From: Gymnogyps californianus
Taxonomy: Eukaryota; Chordata; Aves; Accipitriformes; Cathartidae
Reading direction: 5' to 3'
Assembly (NCBI RefSeq): GCF_018139145.2
Contig: NC_059481.1
Coordinates: 7,428,368-7,492,367 of the forward strand
DNA: 64,000 nucleotides
The position numbers and the translations under genes were made by a program. Each line of letters starts with the position of its first letter. Positions within the stretch are counted from its first letter, which is position 1. Shown one piece after another: positions 45,901 through 54,377 of the stretch. The notes below the pieces were generated by a model that was given only the letters and a program-made list of their open reading frames with translations, was not told the origin of the DNA and did not search any database.

Positions 45901-46405
45901 GTAATGCTGTTAAAAGATGACATGACTACTTAAAAGTGGATTTCAGATAAATTAATTAATGCATATAATATGAATATTATGAATACAATAAGATTCTGTG
46001 GCCACACTCATAAAAGCTTGACTTAGACCCTGGGCCGTGCAACTTAAAACGGACAGGAAAAAGTGTGCAGTGGCCTCTCTGACTGCTAATCATTATGTTC
46101 TTTAAGTCATTAAATTTTTGTCGTTGTTTTTGGGGTTTGCTCTTGTTTAACCTTTTCTTCTTTTGTCTTATACAATGTGTAATGGTTCTCCCATGCAGGA
46201 AATCAAGGAAAGAAAAACATTTTGCCAGACATACGTCGAGAACTTAGTGAAAGAAGCAGCTGACATCAATATGAAAAATGAGTCGTTGCAGAAGCTCTGG
46301 CCTCAAATGTTCATTGAGCTTGTCAGAGATGCAGTGATAGAAATACGCAATAAAAATTCCTACATGAAACTCTGCTTACAGCGGATCACTGATCAAAAAC
46401 AGTAG
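9844..46405 (+). CDS. LRRC49: LRRC49, 3' part of gene (10 spliced coding exons; 5' exons outside window)
   Basis: Joining 9844-9987, 14036-14097, 21217-21364, 29248-29331, 34311-34462, 37340-37577, 38894-39079, 43128-43237, 43947-44100 and 46199-46405 gives one open frame of 494 codons plus TAG, and every intron begins GT and ends AG. The product begins inside the LRR array: three 22-residue SDS22-like repeats (about 10-75), an LRR cap (about 76-118), a Lys/Glu/Arg-rich helix (119-170), a conserved C-terminal region (about 197-380), a Gly/Ser/Glu-rich linker (about 388-410) and a conserved C-terminal helix (427-494). I recognise it as LRRC49 by close similarity to the human protein as I remember it. 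Known role: LRRC49 (p79/PGs4) is a non-catalytic subunit of the TTLL1 tubulin polyglutamylase complex, which adds glutamate chains to tubulin tails in neurons, centrioles and cilia. The mammalian protein is about 690 residues, so about 190 N-terminal residues should lie upstream. No promoter or start codon is visible here. Confidence 0.95.
9988..14035 (+). other. LRRC49 intron, 4,048 bases
   Basis: It begins GTAAGG and ends TTCTAG. It contains T-runs at 12615-12635 (21 T) and 13693-13707 (15 T) and a C-rich patch at about 11872-11880. The longest open frame in the window (10682-11113, 143 codons) lies here but has no recognisable domain or gene-like features. I see no RNA gene or transposon. 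Confidence 0.85.
12615..12635 (+). repeat. T21 homopolymer
   Basis: Uninterrupted run of about 21 T within the intron. It may be the tail of an old retroposed sequence in the minus orientation or simple slippage; no flanking element is recognised. Confidence 0.8.
14036..14097 (+). CDS. LRRC49: LRRC49 coding exon (LRR repeat)
   Basis: This 62-base exon has a TTCTAG acceptor and an AG|GTAAGG donor. It encodes KDVDTLPCLQRLFLSFNNIS and leaves two bases (AG) of a serine codon that the next exon completes. It supplies the third LxxLxLxxN core, in register with the 22-residue period of the preceding exon. A separate 100-residue open frame runs into this acceptor from upstream but is not in the gene's frame. 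Confidence 0.95.
14200..14212 (+). repeat. C13 homopolymer
   Basis: Run of 13 C on the sense strand of LRRC49, just after exon 14036-14097. It is one of four similar poly-C runs on this strand inside the gene. Confidence 0.85.
17746..18335 (-). mobile_element. Solo LTR of an avian endogenous retrovirus (minus orientation)
   Basis: Read on the minus strand, this block of about 590 bases begins TGTCCTGGTATTGGCTGGGA and ends near GGCTGGGGCTAAACCACA. Its last few bases look like a mutated TG...CA terminus. On that strand it contains a TATA box (AGTATATAAAT, around 18062-18073) and an ATTAAA polyadenylation-type signal just before AACTGTTCTTATCTCAACCC, in the U3-R-U5 order expected of an LTR. CCCA directly flanks both ends (17742-17745 and 18336-18339), consistent with a short target-site duplication. 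No gag, pol or env sequence adjoins it, so it is a solo LTR. The family match is from memory of a repeat common in non-galliform birds; I do not give a library name. A TAA/ATT-rich stretch and a G-run interrupt the U5 side (17880-17980). The 105-residue minus-strand open frame inside it is not a gene. Confidence 0.88.
17887..17946. repeat. (AAT)n-type low-complexity tract inside the LTR
   Basis: Imperfect AAT/TAA triplets run from about 17890 to 17940, followed by a G8 run at about 17971-17978. The tract sits between the poly(A)-signal side and the central part of the LTR, where this LTR family commonly carries a variable triplet tract. Confidence 0.75.
21217..21364 (+). CDS. LRRC49: LRRC49 coding exon (end of LRR array and cap)
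   Basis: This 148-base exon has a TTACAG acceptor and an ACA|GTAAGA donor. Its first base completes the split serine codon and it ends in phase 0. It encodes the last repeat (SLSDITLDGNPIAQE) and an LRR cap segment containing WYKHTVLHHM and LRQLDMKRIT. Retention of the next intron would add eight residues (VRNFCFRQ and beyond) before a stop at about 21397. Confidence 0.96.
22385..22424. repeat. 20-base imperfect tandem duplication
   Basis: AAATTACTATAGTATTTTA at 22385 recurs 20 bases later as AAATTACTTTAGTATTTTT. Two copies only; AT-rich, probably replication slippage. Confidence 0.8.
22594..22606 (+). repeat. C13 homopolymer
   Basis: Thirteen C in a row on the LRRC49 sense strand, preceded by CCCTT. 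Intronic. Confidence 0.85.
24561..24616. repeat. TA/TG dinucleotide microsatellite (imperfect)
   Basis: Alternating AGTGTATATATATTTATATA, then TGTGTGTGTATATG and a further GTGTGTATGTA block. A degenerate dinucleotide repeat that is likely polymorphic. Confidence 0.8.
27548..27605 (+). mobile_element. CR1 LINE 3' tail fragment
   Basis: The sequence GGACTAGTGACCTCTTGAGG, then TCCCTTCTAACCTGGATTAT and TCTGTAATTCTATGA, is the recognisable last ~55 bases of CR1. It ends in two ATTCTRTG-type octamers. Nothing 5' of it is recognisable as CR1, so this is a severely truncated insertion. It is a different subfamily from the copy at 3190-4332, judging by GGATTATTCTGTAATTC in place of CTCAACTGATGCTCTGATTC. 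Confidence 0.85.
27714..27738 (+). repeat. A25 homopolymer
   Basis: Run of 25 A followed by G and six more A. It lies about 110 bases after the CR1 tail. It could be the poly(A) tail of a small retroposed sequence covering 27606-27713, but I find no clear flanking duplication, so it is annotated only as a homopolymer. Confidence 0.8.
29059..29130. repeat. 29-base direct repeat, period 43
   Basis: A 29-base block starting CATTAAAATGTTAAAAATCC occurs at 29059-29087 and 29102-29130 with one difference (CTAAAATTGT versus CTATAATTGT). The 14-base spacer is TGTAATATTTGGAA-like. It lies about 120 bases before the exon at 29248. Confidence 0.88.
29248..29331 (+). CDS. LRRC49: LRRC49 coding exon (charged helix)
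   Basis: This 84-base exon has 28 codons and phase 0 at both ends. The acceptor is CATCTAG after a strong T-rich tract and the donor is AAG|GTATTT, weaker than the usual GTAAGT. The peptide begins EEERRMAS and ends HKQTLLK. It is almost entirely Glu, Arg, Lys and Ala, consistent with a long surface helix or coiled coil directly after the LRR cap. Confidence 0.95.
30461..30484 (+). repeat. T24 homopolymer
   Basis: About 24 T in a row, intronic, with no recognised element on either side. Confidence 0.8.
32494..32508 (+). repeat. C15 homopolymer with C-rich flank
   Basis: Fifteen C preceded by CCACCCCACCCA, on the LRRC49 sense strand. The whole C-rich block spans about 32482-32511. On the other strand it is a G-run-rich block capable of quadruplex formation in principle. 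Confidence 0.85.
34311..34462 (+). CDS. LRRC49: LRRC49 coding exon
   Basis: This 152-base exon has a GTTTCAG acceptor and an AG|GTATTT donor. It encodes 50 residues and two bases of a split Arg codon. EKKRLTICNIARQWEIQQNR continues the basic helix. The second half (DKDNEPCQINGS, VFPEES) is polar and probably a variable linker, since this part differs most from the mammalian protein as I recall it. Confidence 0.95.
34463..37339 (+). other. LRRC49 intron, 2,877 bases
   Basis: It begins GTATTT and ends CTCCACAG. It contains a 13-base repeat (AATAAGTAATATA at 34623 and 34641), a perfect 15-base tandem duplication at 34990-35019 and a CA/CCCC-rich patch at 37062-37087. Nothing else is recognised. 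Confidence 0.85.
34990..35019. repeat. Perfect 15-base tandem duplication
   Basis: CCTAAGATAATTTTT occurs twice, head to tail, without a mismatch, which suggests a recent duplication. Confidence 0.92.
37340..37577 (+). CDS. LRRC49: LRRC49 coding exon (conserved C-terminal region)
   Basis: This is the longest coding exon in the window, at 238 bases. The acceptor is CTCCACAG and the donor is GTG|GTAAGA. One base completes the Arg codon, and 79 further codons follow. Signature stretches are GLSVLESHLVEVEGDTL, LDRNWSVQTAG and FIEFDEIVQVL, ending KLKIKFPNSV. The pattern looks like a compact beta-rich fold. I know of no named domain or catalytic motif for it. Confidence 0.96.
38243..38292. repeat. 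Intronic inverted repeat (19-base arms, 12-base loop)
   Basis: The left arm TTGAGATAGATAAATTTGT (38243-38261) and the reverse complement of the right arm (38274-38292) match at 18 of 19 positions. In + strand RNA the one mismatch would be a U-G pair, so the stem would be fully paired. The loop is GGGGAACTTAAG. A perfect 20-base palindrome overlaps its right end. It could be a MITE-like remnant, a microRNA-like hairpin or chance; it is not identified. Confidence 0.85.
38291..38310. repeat. Perfect 20-base palindrome
   Basis: AATGAAACAATTGTTTCATT equals its own reverse complement. It abuts and shares two bases with the right arm of the inverted repeat. The central ACAAT/ATTGT halves resemble SOX-type core sites in inverted orientation, but no functional claim is made. 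Confidence 0.9.
38894..39079 (+). CDS. LRRC49: LRRC49 coding exon (conserved C-terminal region)
   Basis: This exon has 186 bases and 62 codons, phase 0 at both ends. The acceptor is a run of T followed directly by AAG rather than CAG/TAG, and the donor is AAG|GTAGGA. The peptide starts HLKFKETNLV and includes LQQFNALAQ, TVDPQGNPVVNFT and WKYYVLFRL. It joins seamlessly to FPNSV from the preceding exon. It is one of the most conserved pieces of the protein. Confidence 0.96.
39688..39714 (+). repeat. T27 homopolymer
   Basis: Twenty-seven T after TTTTTTC; the longest homopolymer in the window. It is followed by CCCC. Confidence 0.82.
40027..40070. repeat. TCATC/TCGTC minisatellite-like tract
   Basis: A 44-base tract built from TCATCATCTCATCTTCGTCA followed by a second, similar copy of about 20 bases containing TCTCATCTTCATCATCATCG. 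It is purely pyrimidine-rich triplet-like sequence and includes three CpG dinucleotides, which are otherwise sparse here. Confidence 0.85.
42589..42606 (+). repeat. T18 homopolymer
   Basis: Eighteen T, intronic, about 520 bases before the exon at 43128. Confidence 0.8.
43128..43237 (+). CDS. LRRC49: LRRC49 coding exon
   Basis: This 110-base exon follows a long C/T tract and a CTCACAG acceptor; the donor is TAG|GTAAAA. It encodes 36 residues (VTENDIVMAERLFGILAYVA, then SSELPHYRML) and leaves AG of a split Arg codon. The hydrophobic spacing suggests an amphipathic helix. Confidence 0.95.
43238..43946 (+). other. LRRC49 intron, 709 bases (shortest)
   Basis: It begins GTAAAA and ends TTTCACAG. 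AT-rich, with short A-runs near 43850 and 43891. No feature is recognised. Confidence 0.85.
43947..44100 (+). CDS. LRRC49: LRRC49 coding exon (linker)
   Basis: This 154-base exon has a TTTCACAG acceptor and a consensus GAG|GTAAGT donor. It completes the Arg codon and adds 51 residues. RKQFHYLLEGKGKK is followed by a low-complexity Gly/Ser/Glu/Arg segment (SGSGSEESSDNRRNGG) and then the more conserved ATLNYTTKDF. The low-complexity part is likely a flexible, poorly conserved linker. An unrelated 74-residue open frame lies on the opposite strand and is a shadow. Confidence 0.95.
44101..46198 (+). other. LRRC49 intron, 2,098 bases
   Basis: It begins with a consensus GTAAGT and ends CCATGCAG. 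It contains a GGGAAGGGA-type purine tract at 45811-45840. No gene, RNA or transposon is recognised. Confidence 0.85.
46199..46405 (+). CDS. LRRC49: LRRC49 terminal coding exon
   Basis: The acceptor CCATGCAG is followed by 68 codons and TAG at 46403-46405. The peptide starts EIKERKTFCQ and includes LWPQMFIELVRDAVIEIRN and YMKLCLQRITDQKQ, which closely matches the mammalian C terminus. The open frame extends upstream to an ATG at 46163, but that part is intronic: it lies before the AG acceptor and the spliced frame is continuous from the previous exon. Confidence 0.96.
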   Translation, partial: EIKERKTFCQTYVENLVKEAADINMKNESLQKLWPQMFIELVRDAVIEIRNKNSYMKLCLQRITDQKQ

Positions 46406-46507
46406 AGTCAAGGCTTGTTGTCTTGCAAGCTTTTGGTTTCAGTATTCTATGATGTTTTACAAACTTAAAACAATAGAACATAAAATTGCCATCACTATGG
46501 CATACTT

Positions 46508-46521
46508 CCCCCCCCCCCCCC
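46508..46521 (+). repeat. C14 homopolymer in LRRC49 3' UTR
   Basis: Fourteen C, 102 bases after the stop codon and 43 bases before the AATAAA. It would be transcribed as poly-C in the mature message. Confidence 0.85.
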
Positions 46522-46563
46522 AAGGGATGCCTTTAAATCTTAATTAACTCTTGATAGTTTTGA

Positions 46564-46569
46564 AATAAA
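46564..46569 (+). promoter_or_regulatory. Polyadenylation signal AATAAA for LRRC49
   Basis: This canonical hexamer begins 159 bases after the stop codon and is followed within 40 bases by T- and GT-containing sequence (GTTTACTTGC, then TGCTTCC), as expected for a downstream element. Further AATAAA copies at 46847-46852 and 47285-47290 could serve as distal sites. Confidence 0.6.
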
Positions 46570-46846
46570 AGTTTACTTGCATACTGCTTTAACAATGCTT
46601 CCTTGGCTAAAGTGATGAGATAGTATAGAAGTAACTTGGTGATTGTCATGTTTTACGAAGTTCTTGTTTATTTTCTTCTGCTACCCTTGCTTCTGTAGTG
46701 CTACAGCATTGATTTTTAAGACCAAATTTACACTCTGCTTGCCTTATTTTTCACTGAACACTTTCCAGTTGTCACCTTTTTGACTGTTTGCTGCTGTTTA
46801 AAAAAAAATCAAGAATAGTAGCTGATTTTTTTTATGAGCAAAAGCT

Positions 46847-47290
46847 AATAAATTATTTTTGCACCCTGAACTTGATGAAGACTTATTATTGTTGTTTAAT
46901 TTGTGAGATTATAGAACACTTTTTCACATCAGTGTCATCACAGTGCTCAGTATATCAGCATTTAATGAGCTTAATTCTCAACTGAACAAATTGCCCAAAC
47001 TTGATTTCAAGTACTTTTCATTAATTTCATTTGTATTAGTTTGTGTGAATTATTATAGGTAAAACATGAATTTGAGGTCTATTTACTTAAGCTTTATTTT
47101 TGTTCTGTTAAAATATGTTAATAATATAATTTCTTTCGTTTCTTGGTTACTAATGATTAATTTTTGAGGTTTGCCAAGGTCAAATGAGCTAAAATGCATG
47201 CATTACATTTGGTAAGGAAACTGATGACTACTATTCAGTTGTAATACATTTCTATGACTGTGTGAAAATTTCATATTTGTTATCAATAAA
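46847..47290 (+). promoter_or_regulatory. Possible distal polyadenylation signals (AATAAA at 46847 and 47285)
   Basis: Two further canonical hexamers lie 440 and 880 bases after the stop codon in AT-rich sequence. They would extend the 3' UTR if used. Such hexamers are common by chance in DNA this AT-rich, so this is a weak call. Confidence 0.3.
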
Positions 47291-50200
47291 AATAAATTCT
47301 TCACTTTTGCCCTTCACAGATACTGTAAAGACGTACTGTGTGCAAAGAAAAGACTTCTCCTTAATGCTGCATGAAGAGATGAGACACAACTTGCACCCAA
47401 AATCAACTGTGAATGGGTCGAAAAAATGCATTCCATAGTACAATAGCTTCCACTGTAAACACCTTGCCAGCTTCTGCCCAGAAATTGAATTTAGGAGGTG
47501 TTAGCAAGTCCAGCTGATTCCCATGGCTAGTGTTCATATGCAGGTAGAAAGTTGTGCCATTTAAACTTAATTTTATAGTTCCATTGTATCTTAACTAAAA
47601 CAATCCAGAACCTTTGTCCATTCTTTTACTCAATTCAAATTGATCTTATTTTACTTAAGCTCATTTATAAAAAAGAGAAGTTCATAACCAAAGAAAACTC
47701 CCTGCAAGGGTTGCTATGGCTCAAAACTAAGTTTATTTTTAAACTTTACCTGGATAAGACTCTCTGGCAAAGCAGAGATGCCAATGGTTTTCTAAGTTTC
47801 TGTGCCCTGGAAATAGCCTTGAATGAGTAGCAGGAGTCAGGTGGCCATAGGTATTTTGGAATATACAGTCTACTTGCATTCAGGTCGAGCTGGTGCATCA
47901 AAGTTGTTGGAGAGAATCCATTTTCAGAGCATGTTACAGGTTAACAATGGCATGCATACTGTTAAATGTAATTTTCAATTTGGTTTATGTTATGTGATTT
48001 TTCTAAAGCATCCTTGCAGGTAGTTGCTTTTCAGTCTTTGCAGAATTTAATGGAGGTTAAGTCACTTAAATTCTAAGGAAATGTTAAAAGTCCTGAAGAA
48101 ACTGCTCCAGCAGTTGATAGAATTTAATGGAAACAATCACCCCTCTAAGCTTTTTGAACTGCTTCATGGAATTTATAGTAAGATTAGTGTATTTGATAGG
48201 ATTTTTTTTTCTTTCCGTTGGAAAATTGCGCTCTCAAGTTTTGTGGTGCATTTTATTAAGGGAACAAATTAAGACCCCGCAAAACGTGAGAAAAGGAGAG
48301 TTTACATTATAGAAATAGTCAGTATAGAAATGATCATGCAAAAGTTTTTTTGGATCCATCAGTTCCTTTACATCATTTCTGTGCAAAGGGGGTGGGTGGA
48401 GCAATTCCAGCTTCTGCATGGGGACAGAAACCTCAGCAGCTGTGCGAAAGTGCAGAACTCTCCTGATGATGTAGCTGGAGCAGATGGGCCCCTTTTGAAT
48501 CAGATTCAGCAGCAATAAAAGACTGGGAAAAAAAGTTTTAAGAAGGGTGGATTGGTCTGGAGGAACAGGAAGTTCTCCATGGGAAAATCCAGAGAAAAGC
48601 CAGACTTTCTGATACTGAGGCTTTAGAAGCATAATCCTGATTGGAGGCTTTAAGGTAGGGTCTTGAAAAAAATAAGTGAAATGAATCAGAGGGTATTGAC
48701 TGAGAGTTGAAGAAACATCTCTTTAAAATGCTTTGTATTCCCAGTGGTCTGTGAATGCTGCCAGTTTGGACTTTTTTCACTAATAGCAGCTGTTTCATAA
48801 CAGGATTGCTAAATGGCTGAAGCGAGGGTAGCTAGGCAGCTATTATAAATGAAGAAAAGATTAATGTTGCATTGCATATGTTTTTTTTCACATAAAACCA
48901 ATAAGAATAAAAAACCTTACATTTTTACTAATTCTTTTTAGGAAGTAAGTGAATGATGGACTAAAGTGATATTAGACCTAAGAGTACATAGAGTTTTAAG
49001 CAGCCAGGTGATCTTAAAATTGTTAGCATGCTATATGTTGTTTATGTGTTTATCAAAATTATTTGTCAATTCATACAGACTTGTGGGATACATTACTGTA
49101 GTTGCTTATTAAGGAGTTTCTGAGTACCTAAAAATTTGAAGGTGGTATAAGCAGCAAATTCTTAGATGTTCTGAAACTTAAGTATTATGTGTATTAACTT
49201 TCTGTGGTTACATGTATAAATTGAGGAGTTAAAACAATCATTGATTTTGAAGCTGGGGACCTTTTAATAAAACCTTCCAGGTTGAAAGCAGTTACTTCTT
49301 CTGCTTCAAAAGCCTTTAAATGCTGCATAAAACCAAATTTTGATACTGTTAATATTTCATTGATATCCCATCCAAAATGGACCTTTGGGATCCCCTCATG
49401 TAGCCTGACTTTCTGTACAGGACAAGAGCTATTACTGTAAAAATTCCATATGTTAACTAGAAATCACCTTAAGGGTTAAAAAGACATTGTTTTGACTTAA
49501 GTCTTTTGAAAAGTTTTTTTTCCATTGATTTTTGGATTATTTATACCGTTTCCTTATTTTCTGAGACAAATTTCCTCTATGTCCCGACAAGGGCAGATAA
49601 TGATGTATCTTACTGTTTTTCAGTTTCAGTTTAGCCGTATCATGCATGAAGGCCCCATTATGTCATGCAGAGTCACTGTTTATTATGCAACTGAAATTTG
49701 ATCTTCAGTAAGGAGACTGATGAAGAGCTGTATTTCATACACTCCTTTTGATATAGGATCTGAAAACGTAATAGAGCTGCAGATATGCCGCCACAGTGGA
49801 ACAAAAGGAGGAGTGATTCACTTGATGCAAACTAAAAGCTGATCCTGTTAGTTTTGAGGAAAAAGAGGTACTGGGAAGAGGTTTTAACTGAGCATTGTAA
49901 AGTAAGTAAAACTGCTCTGCTGCCTGGGACTGGGTGTTAGATCTGAATCCGGAAATAGCTGAAAACTTTGTTTTCCGGTCTGTGTAGATCAGTGATACAA
50001 AAGTGAAATGTCTTGTTCCACTGCTAGAAATAGTCATACTTTTATCATGTAAACTATTTAAAATAATAATAATAATAGTTTAAAAAAGGTTAACCTATTA
50101 AAACACTGGCCATCTGCAGATTAAGTTACGCTGTTGTGCAAACAGTAGTGAGTCCACAATCTATATATATATTCTGCAAATTCAGGACAAGTGACTATTT

Positions 50201-52843
50201 TTTTTTTTTATCAGAGCTATAGGCTGTAAAAGTGACAAACACTGATGCTTTCAGTTGCTACTTTTTATCATAGTGACACATCAGGATGAACTGCTTTTTC
50301 TTAGGTAGTTTATTTAAAGAAGCTGAGGCAAATACTTGCTATTTCATATTAAGCAACATTCACAAAGATGCGATTTAGATTGGGAGGTCAGTGTGCATAG
50401 TCAAAATCACAACAACAGTTACTTGTTTTGATTGGGAAAACAGACTGCTTGAATATGTTTCTGTTCCCACATCACACAAACTCTGCTATGTCTTGAAGTC
50501 CGGTTTCAGTGAAATTATTTTTCTCTTTAGTTTAAGTTGGAGGCATCAGTCTTTTGGGGATTTGTAAGACTTGGTGTTTTGTTGCACACATGTAGAACAA
50601 GGAGAGGGAAAACAGGAGACTAGCTATCACTTTGCTCTATGGTGGGATAGCGTTGCTTTTACTCAAAAGTGAATATAAACTGTTTGACTTTTGCATACTG
50701 AAAAGTAGAGAGTGTAGGCTACACAGACTTTAAACAATCTTACAGAAGGCTAATTGGTATCTGCTTACACACATCACCTCAGAGCTGGATTTTCTTGAGC
50801 ATGAGCTAAAAGAAATGGAATCTAAGGGACTGTTCATACAACCCAAGTATCCAATTTTGTTGGCTAGGTTTGCTAGGCTTCTGCTCTCGGGGGAAGAAAG
50901 ATAAGCTCATCTGGAGGAACTCTCGTCTCTGTTTACTGTGGTGAAAACAGCATTTCTTTATAAGCTGTGTATTGGACCTCATATGCCATACTTGTGTACA
51001 GATGGGGTGGACAGATGCTTCTGCTTATTGTATCAAATGTCAGAAAACCCTGGTGAAGAATCAAGAAGTCTTAATGGGGGAAAAACTGACTTCTCAAGTT
51101 CTGAGTTGTTTGGTTTTGGTGTGGTTTTTTCAGTTATAGGTAGATGTATTGCAAGCAGAAACATACTTGACTGATAACAGTACGCTGAGTGTTTAAAAAA
51201 AAAAAAAGGTAGAAAACTGCAGGTTAGAATATTTATACCAAATCCAGCATTAGAAGTATCCAGCATCCCCAAGAAATGTGTTTGTACAAGACAACCCTAT
51301 ATTCCTTACTACTGACTACATTGACTTGAGGAGGCCCTTATATGTAACTGTTTTATCCAGCTTTTTGGAAAGTACAAACTGATAGCTTCATGGTTGCTCT
51401 GGACTTCGATTGATTGGTACAGTATAAAATAATGTAATCAAGACAGCAGGATCAGATTTCTTGGTGCTGTAATCTGTTGGTTAACAGGATCACAATGCTT
51501 AATCCCACCTTTTGTTGCAATCTTCCTAATTAGGCAGCTGCTTCCATATTAAGGAAAAATCTTGTGTGTGATCTTCATTCTCATTATATAGTGCATGGCA
51601 TCTAGTATATTGCTACATCCATAACTGGGATGCTTTCTAGTTTCAGACAAACTATTTCTTTCACTTTTGTTTGACTAATATGGGTATCCTAGAGGTTAAA
51701 TGCTGCTATTAGCAGTACTTCATTTTATACCTAACAAATCTGGAACTTTACATAAACACTGAGCAGATCATAAACAAGTTCATTCTTTCTGGAATACTAG
51801 ACATGGATAACATAAACAGCACTAACCTTTTCAAAGCAGTGAGAATGATACTTTTCAAGAATCAAGGTAACAAAAAGCTTTTCAGCATGTACTATTGAGC
51901 ACTTAACACAAGCACAGGAAAAGATAGCCTGGAATGACATATGGTTTCCATCTATTTATAATATCATTAGACAAGAGATTGTAAAGTTAATTCATACTAC
52001 AGTGGTGAAGAAATTGTGCCCGTGAATGTGATGTTTGTATTACATGCTTTCATAGTCTAGACATCTTACTTTGTCATGCAAGTAACAGTGGTATTAATGT
52101 AATTCTCACTCAGTGAAAGAAATCATAGTGATATGTAGAGAAGTCATGACTTTACAGTAATAAAAAATGCTGAATTCATTGATTAGCTATTATAGTACAC
52201 TTAGAAATTATATTGTGAGACAATATGTGCTGTGGTTTGTGTTCTATATGGGTATGTAGCACATTTGCTGCCTATTTGCATCAGGCTTCAATGATCTATG
52301 TTTTCTAATAAAGTAAAGAAACAATTCTGAAGAGTGATGAAAGAAACCAAGAGCACAGAGTAAAGCTTTCTTTCAGTTTCTAACTTGGCACTGACAGTAG
52401 AATATATTAAGCTTCAAACAACTGTCATATCCTGGGTAAAGTATGCACGTTAAAGCTCTCAGAGTCATTTGACTATGAAGCTTTTGTGTAAGTCTACAAA
52501 CAAGATCCTCTAGGGAGGTGTTACTTAGATTCCAAGGAGATGTTAATAACTGTAATAAAATGTAAACATTCAGGGTTTTGTAATCCAGAAAATTGGCTTC
52601 TCAGTTTAGAGAAGAAAAGAACTGAGTAAATATTAGAGGTAAGGATTCCCAGGTGTGACAAGTGCTATTGGAATACAGAGTAAATAGTGAAGAGAACATT
52701 TATTACAGTGATTTTGCATTCTTCTGAAGACTGCATATGAATGCATGGAAACTGGAATATATAAACCCACGGCAAAAGAAATAGTCGGTCCCTAAAAGAC
52801 ATGAGTGTGAAAACCTCTCTCTGATGTTGTGGCAGTTACTTGT

Positions 52844-52886
52844 TGTATTGTTTTGTTGTTGTTTTGTGTGTGTGTGTTTGTTTTTT
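52844..52886. repeat. GT/TTG-rich simple repeat
   Basis: TTGTTTTGTTGTTGTTTTGT followed by GTGTGTGTG and TTTGTTTTTT. A short imperfect microsatellite. Confidence 0.75.
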
Positions 52887-54359
52887 AAACCACTAACTAA
52901 CAAACACTCTAATACTTTTATGACAATGCAATGAACAACCAAGAGGCTATATTTGAATTTTCAACATATCTTTAGAGGTTTTATTTCTTCTGTCTTCAGT
53001 ATTTATCTAATTGACAGCTGCATAAGCAGAAACATTACACTATACATTCAACAGTTACAACAATGCTAATTGCTTTATTAGAGTTCAGACCTTCATTGTC
53101 CTGAGGATCTGTGTGTAGATTAAGAAATAATCAGCAAAGCAAAAAATTTTTTTTTCTCTCTTGCTTTTTAAAGCAAGGTACCCAGTCATTCTTTCCTGTT
53201 GTGAATAAATGTGGGAGTCTATAGCCAATGACGTTTTCCTATGTGAATTGCCAACACTTCTAGATGTAACTGTCAACATTGAGCTCCATCTATTGCATAT
53301 AACCATTATTCAGCAAAATACTTAAGCACATGCTTACTTCTAATCGCACACTTGAATATTTCCATTATTTTTTAGGATTTTCCAAGACTAGGCCTCATTA
53401 TAGCCAAAAACATCTTTGATTTTTGGCCTGAAACAAGAGATGTAAGGTTAAAGGCAGCATAGTAATTAAGAAGGTTTATTACTTTAAGACTTCGGATCAG
53501 GTCCTTTTTTATTTTAAAGCCTGTTTTTGTAGGTTTAATTGGAATTAATTATCCAAGACAAATCTTGATATAACCACAGTTATATTTAGATTATTCCAAG
53601 TATTACGAGCATTTAAAGAAATTCTTATTGATCAGTTATTTTCATTTATTAATGTAAAGTATGAACTGATCTTAACATGAGGAATTTAATTTACTACAGT
53701 AACGAATGTCTCCCCAACATACTGTTCAGTTTTTGGTGATGGAATGCAAAGTAGATTGCTTTATAAGAATATTTCTAGTCATTTGTACACATCTGAAATC
53801 ACAAGTATGGGAAACAAAGGTGTAACTAAAAATGGAAATGGTGGGCTTGTTTCAGGAGACTGCAGATGCTGGGGGTTTGGTTTGGTTTTCCTAATTAAAA
53901 AGTGAGTGATGTAGGTCTCCACCCCCTTTCATCCCCCCAGTGTAAGTTACTGTAGACTACACTTTGTATTAAAGATGCTGTAGGACGGAGTCTAAACTCT
54001 ACTTTATTCATTTTGTTTGTAGATTGAATTTCTAGATTATTACAGTTCTCATGGTCCACAGAATTGTTTACAAAGCTTTATTTATGTTGCATTATTTCAG
54101 TGTTATTGTACGTCTCCTCTGCAGATGTAATAATGCAAGATTTAAATGCAAGTCGACATGGTGCTGAAGATTCTGAAAGGTATTTGCATTGATTTATGCT
54201 CTTCATTAGGATGGATAATCAAAAAAGCAAAATTTAAACTAGGTAACCTGTGTGAGCTAAAACTGTGATGCTGTTGAGGTTGTTGCAAGATTCCCAGTGA
54301 TTTGAGTGACTGGGATTCTACACATGGCCTGTATGCAAGGTGAGAATTACCCTAAATGA

Positions 54360-54377
54360 TTTTTTTTTTTTTTTTTT
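54360..54377 (+). repeat. T18 homopolymer
   Basis: Eighteen T followed by AAATATC, in the downstream intergenic DNA. Confidence 0.8.

Larger units (their letters stand above)
46406..46590 (+). other. LRRC49: LRRC49 3' UTR (inferred, proximal form)
   Basis: About 185 bases follow the stop codon and end a little after the first AATAAA. The stretch includes a 14-base run of C (46508-46521). The cleavage site is inferred from signal spacing and is not directly visible. Longer forms are possible, since AATAAA also occurs at 46847 and 47285. Confidence 0.6.

Noticed and set aside
46163..46198. ATG at 46163 in frame with the terminal LRRC49 exon, as an alternative start
   Set aside because: It precedes the AG acceptor at 46197-46198. 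Spliced continuity from 44100 and similarity to the family begin exactly at 46199.
48234..48632. 132-codon minus-strand open frame
   Set aside because: No domain, no splice or promoter context, and overlapping frames of similar size on the other strand. Treated as chance.
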